The position numbers and the translations under genes were made by a program. Below, piece after piece: positions 1 through 5,788 of a stretch of DNA of 8,147 nt (positions within the stretch are counted from its first letter, which is position 1; each line of letters starts with the position of its first letter). Source of the DNA: CALFUK01 sp964398295 (GTDB taxonomy: Bacteria; Bacteroidota; Bacteroidia; Chitinophagales; Saprospiraceae). The notes below the pieces were generated by a model. The model did no database searches. It had not been told where the DNA came from and saw nothing but the letters and a program-made list of their open reading frames with translations. The stretch spans positions 1 through 8,147 of the forward strand of contig CAYNMW010000186.1 in NCBI GenBank assembly GCA_964398295.1, written 5' to 3'.

Positions 1-25
1 TTACTGTCCCCTTAATTACTTTCCC
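1..25. repeat. Edge tandem motif, TTACTGTCCC-type, two copies 15 bp apart
   Basis: TTACTGTCCC (1-10) recurs as TTACTTTCCC (16-25) with one mismatch, separated by CTTAA. Read on the minus strand it ends in AAGGGGACAGTAA. From memory, GGGGACAGTAA-like phrases occur in intergenic DNA near REP-associated (Y1) transposases, but this cannot be confirmed here because the motif is cut by the window edge. No transposase reading frame is visible. It could equally be an unrelated short repeat. Confidence 0.4.
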
Positions 26-27
26 TC

Positions 28-157
28 ATGCCGCCGAGAGGTGAAACACCTTCTACTCAGGATTGAGGTTAAAAAATTCCGATGGCTGTTATTGCAACAC
101 ATCCTATTTGTGTATTTAAAATACCTGAGAAAAGGGTGTCTCACCTCTTTGCGCCTT
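28..157. repeat. Imperfect inverted repeat, arms 28-61 and 124-157
   Basis: The plus strand at 36-61 and the reverse complement of 124-149 match at 21 of 26 positions without gaps. Both contain GAGGTGA, ACACC and CTCAGG. The similarity extends weakly outward to 28 and 157. Each arm also holds its own short hairpin: AGGTG-AAA-CACCT at 39-51, and GGTG-AGA-CACC on the minus strand at 145-135. The spacer (62-123) contains a GTATTT/AAATAC palindrome (112-124). The 175-bp stretch has no convincing reading frame. It lies just downstream of the antiporter gene and upstream of whatever minus-strand gene lies left of the window, so it may be a leader or terminator region, or a small mobile or repeat element. 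The minus-strand arm resembles a glycine aptamer core; this is treated as a finding. Confidence 0.6.
130..149 (-). terminator. Weak intrinsic terminator candidate after the antiporter
   Basis: Downstream of the antiporter stop, the minus strand reads AGAGGTG-AGA-CACCCTTTT. Four GC-rich pairs (GGTG/CACC) close a 3-nt loop; then come an A-C mismatch, a G-T wobble and A-T pairs, and the 3' side runs into four T residues. The stem is short and the same bases belong to the larger inverted repeat, so this is only a possible terminator. Confidence 0.3.
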
Positions 158-175
158 CAGAACGAATACTCACAA

Positions 176-2035
176 TCAGTGCACCTCCTCAACTTCCTCT
201 TCTGCTTCTGGTTGCCCCTCCAACTTTTCTCCCATATAGACAAGCACGGAATCGGTCTTTACCTCTAGCTTAGCATAATCACTCTGTACGACTTCGTAGT
301 TATTATCTGTTTTCAGAAAAAGCGGGATATTAGATTTGTTGTCGTCTAATGTAGCTAACACACTAGTAAGCTCCTCTTGAGAAGTTACTGGCAACTCAAA
401 AATGTCCGTATAATCTCTTGCAATTCGATCGAGTGTGTAGTAGTCGTCAACTTTACTGAATAAGGTGTTTCCTTCAATTTCAGATTCCTTACGAATTTCT
501 GAAGTAGAAGCTAATCTGTAAGCACCGTTTTCACCAAATTTTTCTTGAAATTTATTGAGTGCAAAATTATTGACGTCTATATTACTGGTCATTGCCATTA
601 GATTACCGACATCCCCTAATTCTATAACATTTGATAGATCGTCATTATAGATGTTTGTATTGATCGCGGTAAGGCCGATCTGCTTTGCATAGTTAATATT
701 GCTTGGATTTGTATCTACCAACACGACATTCAAACCTTGCTCATTTAAATACTTTCCGATTAATCGAGCAGCTTTAGTAGCTCCGATCATAAGGAAACCA
801 TTGCTTTTTGAGGATAGAACCCCAAGCCCTTTAGCAACAAGACCTGCTGTCGTGGCATTCAAGAGTACTGTACCTAATACAACCATAAAGACTAGTGGCG
901 TGATCCATTCTGCTCCTTCAACATTTTTGGAGGCAAGTTTAAGTCCAAGGTAAGAGGCAATACCCGCAGCTACGATACCGCGTGGACCAACCCAACTGAT
1001 GAATAGTTTTTCTTTTGTGGACAAGGGAGAATTCATCGTACTTAAAAATACGCTGAGAGGTCTTACCAATAAAATCACTGTTGCCAGAAGTAACAGTGGC
1101 TTCCAATTCATTAATAACTCTAAATCTTTGATATCAATGTTTGCGGATAGCAGGATAAACAGGATGGAGATTAACAGAATACTCAATGACTCTTTGAAGT
1201 ATTCGATTTCTTTGAAATGAGGAACTTCGATATTACCTAGTACCATACCACCTACAACAACTGTGAGCAAACCAGAATCCTTTAAAATCACATTGGAACC
1301 AACGAAGATGATCAGTACAAACGCGAGAGTGAAAATGGTAATTAAATAATGTGGTATCCAATCTCGGCGGAGCATTTCCCGTAAGGAAACAGCAGAGATA
1401 ATACCTATAGAAAAACCAACCAAACAGATTTGTAGGAAATGAATGAAAGCAAATGAAGTAAACCCTCCAGCTCCATCTGTGGTGATGATAAATTCATATA
1501 CAAGTACAGCAACTAAGGCACCAATTGGGTCTATTAAAATACCCTCCCATTTTAGCACGCTAGCTACCCGTTTTTCAAGAGATAGATTTCTTAAAATCGG
1601 TGCAATTACGGTAGGACCAGTAACGATGATCAAACCTGAGAACAGGAAGGATAAAGGCCAGCTCAAGCCTACAATAAAATGCGTGAGAAGCCCTGCTAAT
1701 ATGAAGGTGACAAGAGCTCCGAGTGATATAAGTTTTAAGATACTATTACCGACGGCCGAAAATTCATCTTTCTTCAAGGTCATGCCACCTTCAAACAAGA
1801 TGAGGCCAATTGCCAATTCTACAAAATGAGTCAAATGGTCCCCTGGAAACAAACCGTGATGCAGTCCTTCATTCCAGGTCGGCTCGATGAGTTTGTGGCC
1901 ATCATTATAAAAAACAGAAAATGGCCCTACAATTAGGCCAATCAAAATCAATGGAAGAATTGCGGGAATCTTGAGTCTCCAAGCAATCCATTGTGCCAAT
2001 ATTCCTAGAATAATAATACTTCCTATCTCAACCAT
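176..2035 (-). CDS. CPA1-type cation:proton antiporter with C-terminal Rossmann (RCK/TrkA-N-like) domain
   Basis: A 619-aa inner-membrane antiporter expected to exchange Na+ or K+ for protons in pH and salt homeostasis. Residues about 5-400 are a run of hydrophobic helices with family motifs: FEGGMTL (81-87), TGPTVIAPILR (139-149), EGILIDPIGA (164-173) with the transport aspartate D170, and SWVGPRGIVAAGIAS (347-361). Residues about 411-510 form a nucleotide-binding Rossmann fold like TrkA-N/RCK: MIGATKAARLIG (416-427), then an acidic residue (D441) at the end of strand two. This suggests ligand or nucleotide gating. The C-terminus is very acidic (610-619). In eukaryotic NHEs and many CPA1 proteins the residue before the aspartate is Asn; here it is Ile (169). 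The start is the ATG whose reverse complement is CAT at 2033-2035; no clear Shine-Dalgarno precedes it. The gene is divergent from prfC and appears monocistronic at its 5' end. The cation is not predictable. Confidence 0.9.
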   Translation of the reverse strand: MVEIGSIIILGILAQWIAWRLKIPAILPLILIGLIVGPFSVFYNDGHKLIEPTWNEGLHHGLFPGDHLTHFVELAIGLILFEGGMTLKKDEFSAVGNSILKLISLGALVTFILAGLLTHFIVGLSWPLSFLFSGLIIVTGPTVIAPILRNLSLEKRVASVLKWEGILIDPIGALVAVLVYEFIITTDGAGGFTSFAFIHFLQICLVGFSIGIISAVSLREMLRRDWIPHYLITIFTLAFVLIIFVGSNVILKDSGLLTVVVGGMVLGNIEVPHFKEIEYFKESLSILLISILFILLSANIDIKDLELLMNWKPLLLLATVILLVRPLSVFLSTMNSPLSTKEKLFISWVGPRGIVAAGIASYLGLKLASKNVEGAEWITPLVFMVVLGTVLLNATTAGLVAKGLGVLSSKSNGFLMIGATKAARLIGKYLNEQGLNVVLVDTNPSNINYAKQIGLTAINTNIYNDDLSNVIELGDVGNLMAMTSNIDVNNFALNKFQEKFGENGAYRLASTSEIRKESEIEGNTLFSKVDDYYTLDRIARDYTDIFELPVTSQEELTSVLATLDDNKSNIPLFLKTDNNYEVVQSDYAKLEVKTDSVLVYMGEKLEGQPEAEEEVEEVH

Positions 2036-2055
2036 AGTCCAAATTCTTTTCGGTA

Positions 2056-2088
2056 CAAAGGTCTAAAACAGGCCTTTGCGAAAGTCAA
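2056..2088 (-). promoter_or_regulatory. Probable Bacteroidetes-type promoter of the antiporter gene
   Basis: The minus strand has TTG (2088-2086), a 22-nt spacer, then GACCTTTG (2063-2056), one mismatch from the TAnnTTTG -7 consensus. The predicted start site, near 2049, gives a leader of about 14 nt before the ATG at 2035. The spacer length equals that of the proposed prfC promoter on the other strand. Confidence 0.45.
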
Positions 2089-2151
2089 TAGATGATAAAA
2101 GTAAGGAATTTGCTCTTTCTCGTCGCAGAAATCAAATTCACATTGGATTCA

Positions 2152-2185
2152 TTTGCGAAAATAAGCGTTGAGACACTTACCTTTG
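2152..2185 (+). promoter_or_regulatory. Probable Bacteroidetes-type promoter of prfC
   Basis: A perfect -7 element TAccTTTG lies at 2178-2185. A TTTG (-33) lies at 2152-2155, with a 22-nt spacer inside the usual range for this sigma factor. The expected start site (about 2189-2192) falls only a few bases before the ATG at 2195, so the transcript would be nearly leaderless. The element sits downstream of the alternative TTG codon at 2168, which argues against that start. Confidence 0.6.
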
Positions 2186-2194
2186 CAGCCTTTT

Positions 2195-3775
2195 ATGGGA
2201 GTTAAAGATGAAATAGAAAGACGGCGTACCTTTGGAATTGTATCCCACCCGGATGCTGGTAAGACGACTTTGACCGAAAAACTACTTTTATTTGGTGGAG
2301 CTATCCAAATAGCAGGAGCGGTTAAATCTAATAAGATCAAAAGGCATGCAACCTCAGATTTTATGGAAATAGAAAAACAGCGTGGTATTTCTGTGGCAAC
2401 TTCCGTAATGGCTTTCGAATACAGGGATAAGAAGATCAACATTCTGGATACACCAGGGCACAAAGATTTTGCTGAAGATACATTCAGAACATTGACTGCT
2501 GTAGATAGTGTCATTGTAGTCATTGACGTTGCCAAAGGGGTAGAGGAACAAACCGAAAAGCTGGTGGAAGTGTGCAAGATGAGGAAAACGCCAATGATCG
2601 TTTTCATCAACAAACTAGATAGAGAAGGGAAAGATGGGTTTGATCTTTTGGAAGAAATAGAGCAAAAACTTGGCTTGAATGTTTGTCCACTCAGTTGGCC
2701 AATAGGAATGGGACAGCGTTTTCAAGGCGTATATAATTTATATGAAAAGCATCTAAATTTATTCAGTCCTCATGGCAAACAAACGTCTGATGAATTGACA
2801 CTCATAGAAAGTTTGGATGATCCTATACTAGAGACAAAGGTGGGTGAAGAAGCAGCTGCCGAACTCAGAGAAGAAACGGCGATGTTAAAGGAAATATATC
2901 CGGAGTTTGACTCTGAATATTATCTGGAAGGAATGATTTCGCCAGTTTTCTTTGGGAGTGCCATCAATAACTTTGGGGTAAAAGAATTGCTGGATTGCTT
3001 TGTCGAGATTGCTCCATTTCCATTGCCCAGAGAAACAGAAGAGAGAGTAGTACAACCTCTAGATAAGGAATTTAGTGGCTTTGTATTTAAAATTCATGCA
3101 AACATTGACCCAAAGCACAGGGATAGAATTGCCTTTTTACGAATTTGTTCTGGACTGTTTAAGCGCAATACTAATTATAGGCACATACGATTGGATAGAA
3201 AGCTAAAATTTTCAAATCCAACATCCTTTATGGCTGCAAAAAAGGAAGTTATCGAAACAGCATATCCAGGTGACATTGTAGGTTTGTACGATTCTGGTAA
3301 TTTTAAAATTGGTGATACCCTAACGGATGGAGAAGAATTACACTTCAAAGGGATACCATCTTTTTCGCCTGAACAATTTAGGTATATCAATAACGCAGAT
3401 CCAATGAAGTCCAAGCAATTGGCTAAAGGAATTGAACAGTTGATGGATGAAGGAGTAGCGCAATTGTTTGTAAAAGAAGATAATGGAAGAAAGATAATTG
3501 GAACTGTAGGTGCACTTCAGTTTGAAGTCATTCAATATCGATTGAAACACGAATACGGGGCTTCCTGTCAATATGAATCTGTTAACTTGCATAAAGCTTG
3601 TTGGGTAGAACATGAGAGTGATGAAGAATTAAAAGCGTTTATCAGTAGGAGGAAAAAGGATCTTGCCACCGACAAAGATGGCAAACTTGTTTATCTGGCT
3701 GAATCGGCTTGGGGTCTTAAGACTGTGCAGGACAATCACCCCGAAATAACATTTCACTATTCCAGCGAATATTAA
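2195..3775 (+). CDS. prfC: Peptide chain release factor 3 (RF3), GTPase
   Basis: A cytosolic translational GTPase that removes RF1/RF2 from the ribosome after termination. At 526 aa it is close to the usual length (about 530). The N-terminal signature EIERRRTFGIVSHPDAGKTT (6-25) contains the P-loop. Further G motifs follow in order: switch I RGIS (63-66), DTPGH (85-89), NKLD (139-142), and a G5 region around FFGSAINNFG. The HPDAGKTT form and the strongly RF3-like remainder separate it from EF-G, LepA and TypA. The reading frame is open upstream to a TTG at 2168, but the ATG at 2195 is preferred: it gives the family N-terminus, and a strong -7 promoter element lies between the two. There is no Shine-Dalgarno. 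The stop codon shares TTAA with that of the convergent kinase gene, so there is no room for a dedicated terminator. Confidence 0.96.
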   Translation: MGVKDEIERRRTFGIVSHPDAGKTTLTEKLLLFGGAIQIAGAVKSNKIKRHATSDFMEIEKQRGISVATSVMAFEYRDKKINILDTPGHKDFAEDTFRTLTAVDSVIVVIDVAKGVEEQTEKLVEVCKMRKTPMIVFINKLDREGKDGFDLLEEIEQKLGLNVCPLSWPIGMGQRFQGVYNLYEKHLNLFSPHGKQTSDELTLIESLDDPILETKVGEEAAAELREETAMLKEIYPEFDSEYYLEGMISPVFFGSAINNFGVKELLDCFVEIAPFPLPRETEERVVQPLDKEFSGFVFKIHANIDPKHRDRIAFLRICSGLFKRNTNYRHIRLDRKLKFSNPTSFMAAKKEVIETAYPGDIVGLYDSGNFKIGDTLTDGEELHFKGIPSFSPEQFRYINNADPMKSKQLAKGIEQLMDEGVAQLFVKEDNGRKIIGTVGALQFEVIQYRLKHEYGASCQYESVNLHKACWVEHESDEELKAFISRRKKDLATDKDGKLVYLAESAWGLKTVQDNHPEITFHYSSEY

Positions 3776-5115
3776 TGTTGAAGATCCAGGGTTCTGTCTA
3801 ACTTTCTTTTGCTTTTTTTATCGAAAACAACCTCATTGCTTACTTTGGCTATTTCTAATTTGAATGTCGTACCTGTTTGATCTGAACTTTGGATTGAAAT
3901 ATTGCCGCCGTGAAAAATGGCAATTTTCTTACAAGTAGCTAGCCCTATACCTGTTCCTGAATAGTCTTCCTGACTATGCAATCTAAAAAACATTTCGAAG
4001 ACTTTGTTTCTATATTCCTTAGGTATGCCTATGCCATTGTCTCTAATCAGAAGTTCGTAGTGTAGGTCTGTTTCTATTGCTTTAATTTGAATAAACGGAG
4101 AAATGGATGCGTTGTATTTAAGCCCGTTTTCGATCAGGTTTTGAAAAAGTATCATCAATTGAGCTTGATTGCCAACGACTGTAGGTAATCTTTCGATCTG
4201 CAAATCTGCGCCTGTTTGCTTGACTAGGTCTTGCAAATTGTTAATCGCATGATTGACTACTTTATTTAAATCAATTGTTTGGAATGGAACATTCTCGTTA
4301 TTCATTCGGGAGAAAGTCAGAATATCCTGTACAAGGTTGTGCATGCGTTTTGCATTTAGACTTGCATAGTCGAGATACTCTTGAATATCCTGTGTATAGC
4401 CATTTTCTATTTTACGTTCAATGAGTTTAAGAAAGCTACTGATGTTTCTCAATGGTGTTTTCAAATCATGAGACGCGATAAATGCAAACCGCTCTAATTC
4501 TGTATTTGCATCTTCAAGTTTTTTGTTTTTGTTACTCACTTCATTTAGTAGTAGGGATGTTTTTTGATAGAAATTTCTATTCTCTTCGATGAACAAACTT
4601 GTTATCATGAAAACAACAACTGTACAGATGAGTAACATAAAATAAAAAGACTGTGGATCCAGATTGTCTACGAATATTGGCTGATTGTCTTTGAGATAAG
4701 CGAGGGACGAGCAATAGACAGCGGCGAATACGATTAACCAGAGTACTTTGGAAAGAGTTTTATCTAAATACAAGAGAACAAACATAATCAGTGGAAAGAG
4801 AATAAATTCTGAACCAAATTCTCTTCCATAAAAGATATTAATGGTGAATAGAAATGCGGTGTTGACAAATAGAAAAATGAATCTTGCTAGTCTAGTCTTG
4901 CCATTGTGGTTTAGAAAGATGACCAATAGAAATAGGCAGATGAGCGATGAAGTGATGACGATACCAAAGGAATCTCTGACGTAAAGTTCATTCAATAATT
5001 TGATGCCAACTCCAAGAATGAAGACGCTAGCCATCTTGTTGAGAAGAACAATCTTTTTCTGTTCATCAAGTGTTTGACTTGATTTTACACCATCCTTGAA
5101 TATTCTCGAAAACAT
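3772..5115 (-). CDS. Six-transmembrane sensor histidine kinase (HisKA/HATPase_c), orphan
   Basis: A 447-aa membrane histidine kinase. Residues about 24-176 contain six predicted membrane helices (about 24-42, 51-69, 76-95, 100-118, 122-141, 157-176) with only short loops, so the signal is likely sensed in or near the membrane. A coiled-coil linker (about 184-209) leads to the dimerisation and phosphorylation site SHDLKTPLRN, with phosphoacceptor H216. The ATPase domain has an N box (QNLIENGLKYN, 325-335), G1 DNGIGIP (359-365), an F box (EMFFRLHS, 374-381) and G2 GTGIGLA (387-393). All catalytic motifs look intact. Basic residues before helix 1 support a cytoplasmic N-terminus, consistent with an even number of helices. 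No response regulator adjoins it, so its partner is encoded elsewhere. The sensory domain resembles no family I can name. It converges on prfC with overlapping stop codons and diverges from the gene at 5286. Confidence 0.92.
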   Translation of the reverse strand: MFSRIFKDGVKSSQTLDEQKKIVLLNKMASVFILGVGIKLLNELYVRDSFGIVITSSLICLFLLVIFLNHNGKTRLARFIFLFVNTAFLFTINIFYGREFGSEFILFPLIMFVLLYLDKTLSKVLWLIVFAAVYCSSLAYLKDNQPIFVDNLDPQSFYFMLLICTVVVFMITSLFIEENRNFYQKTSLLLNEVSNKNKKLEDANTELERFAFIASHDLKTPLRNISSFLKLIERKIENGYTQDIQEYLDYASLNAKRMHNLVQDILTFSRMNNENVPFQTIDLNKVVNHAINNLQDLVKQTGADLQIERLPTVVGNQAQLMILFQNLIENGLKYNASISPFIQIKAIETDLHYELLIRDNGIGIPKEYRNKVFEMFFRLHSQEDYSGTGIGLATCKKIAIFHGGNISIQSSDQTGTTFKLEIAKVSNEVVFDKKSKRKLDRTLDLQH

Positions 5116-5141
5116 GCTTGGAGAATTCTAATCTGTGTTAT

Positions 5142-5149
5142 CAAAACTA
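5142..5149 (-). promoter_or_regulatory. Candidate -7 element for the six-transmembrane kinase gene
   Basis: The minus strand reads TAGTTTTG, a perfect TAnnTTTG match, about 27 bases upstream of the kinase ATG, implying a leader of roughly 20 nt. The nearest upstream TTG (5178-5176) gives a 26-nt spacer, longer than usual, so the -33 half is unconvincing. Confidence 0.4.
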
Positions 5150-5191
5150 AGCTAAATAGTACACTGATGCTACCACAATAGCTATACAAGC

Positions 5192-5257
5192 ATTTCAAAC
5201 CAAAAATTATACATTTCAGCGAAAATGGCTTTCAACACGACTGAAATCAGCTGAAAT
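5192..5257. promoter_or_regulatory. Cluster of TTTCA/TGAAA words, possible operator
   Basis: TTTCA occurs at 5193-5197, 5214-5218 and 5230-5234, and its complement TGAAA at 5242-5246 and 5252-5256. The words ATTTCAGC (5213-5220) and GCTGAAAT (5250-5257) form a perfect 8-bp inverted repeat. CTGAAAT at 5241-5247 and 5251-5257 is a direct repeat 10 bp apart. The cluster lies between the divergent kinase and TonB-C genes and could bind a regulator of either. AT-richness makes some recurrence expected by chance. Confidence 0.35.
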
Positions 5258-5285
5258 TTGAAGTATTCAATCACTAAAATATCCA

Positions 5286-5693
5286 ATGATGAAACATGTA
5301 ATTACTTCGCTTTTTGTTCTTGCTTTATTGATCCCACAAGTTCAGTCACAAGATTCATATGCTTTTAATGCATTTGAAAATCTAACACTTACGCCCAAAA
5401 ATGACGTGCCAAAGTCAGCCGACTATCGCCAGTCTTTTGAGCAGATTAAGAATAAACTGATAAAGAAAATTGTCTATCCAGTAGAAATGGAGATGTATGG
5501 TATTGAGGGCACTAGCAAGGTGGCTGTCACAATTGCTCCAAATGGCAAATTATCCAATGTTGAAATTGTAGAAAGTCTTGGAACTGCCTTTGATATAGAA
5601 ATCCGTGAGGCACTTTTAGACACAAAAATTCAAACAAATTTTGTAGAAGAGCAAACAATAGTTTTCCCTGTACTGTTTCGGGTATCCCGGTAA
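5286..5693 (+). CDS. Small secreted TonB C-terminal-domain protein
   Basis: A 135-aa exported protein. An N-terminal signal peptide is clear: short basic start MMKH, hydrophobic core to about residue 18, and likely cleavage after QVQS (21). Residues about 56-133 match the TonB C-terminal fold: YPVEMEMYGIEGTSKVAVTI (64-83), then the PNGKLSNVEIVESLG pattern (85-99), a FDIEIREAL helix and a final FPVLFRVSR strand. True TonB proteins have an uncleaved membrane anchor and a long proline-rich linker before this domain; both are missing. It is therefore probably a free periplasmic protein rather than an energy transducer; its partner is unknown. Two consecutive ATG codons (5286, 5289) make the exact start uncertain by one residue. 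It is divergent from the kinase and followed by its own terminator, so it is probably transcribed alone. Confidence 0.82.
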   Translation: MMKHVITSLFVLALLIPQVQSQDSYAFNAFENLTLTPKNDVPKSADYRQSFEQIKNKLIKKIVYPVEMEMYGIEGTSKVAVTIAPNGKLSNVEIVESLGTAFDIEIREALLDTKIQTNFVEEQTIVFPVLFRVSR

Positions 5694-5722
5694 TTATTGG
5701 GAGTCGAAACATTTTCATGTTT

Positions 5723-5753
5723 AAGAGAGGCTTTAGCTAAGCCTCTCTTTCTT
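5723..5753 (+). terminator. Intrinsic terminator after the TonB-C gene
   Basis: AAGAGAGGCTT (5723-5733) pairs perfectly with AAGCCTCTCTT (5739-5749) around a 5-nt loop, giving an 11-bp stem, followed by a T-rich tail (TTTCTT, 5748-5753). It begins 30 bases after the stop codon and separates this gene from the LytS operon. The stem is also a hairpin on the other strand, where AAGAGAGGCTT is not followed by a T-run. Confidence 0.85.
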
Positions 5754-5788
5754 ACATTTATAGAGAATTCGATTATAAAAAGCAAAGT

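Noticed and set aside
41..273. Two short overlapping plus-strand frames at the left edge
   Set aside because: They run through the inverted repeat into the 3' end of the antiporter gene in antisense, with no start context or family resemblance.
1443..1829. 128-aa open frame on the plus strand inside the antiporter gene
   Set aside because: It is a shadow of the membrane-protein reading frame, with no domain or promoter.
2168..2194. TTG start of prfC adding nine residues
   Set aside because: The extension is not part of the RF3 N-terminus, and a perfect -7 promoter element (2178-2185) lies inside it.
2149..2613. 154-aa open frame on the minus strand inside prfC
   Set aside because: It is antisense to a strongly conserved GTPase domain, with low-complexity composition and no recognisable motif.
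5253..5260. GAAATTTG as -7 element of the TonB-C gene
   Set aside because: One mismatch to consensus and no TTG at a suitable distance upstream; it is also part of the TGAAA repeat cluster.
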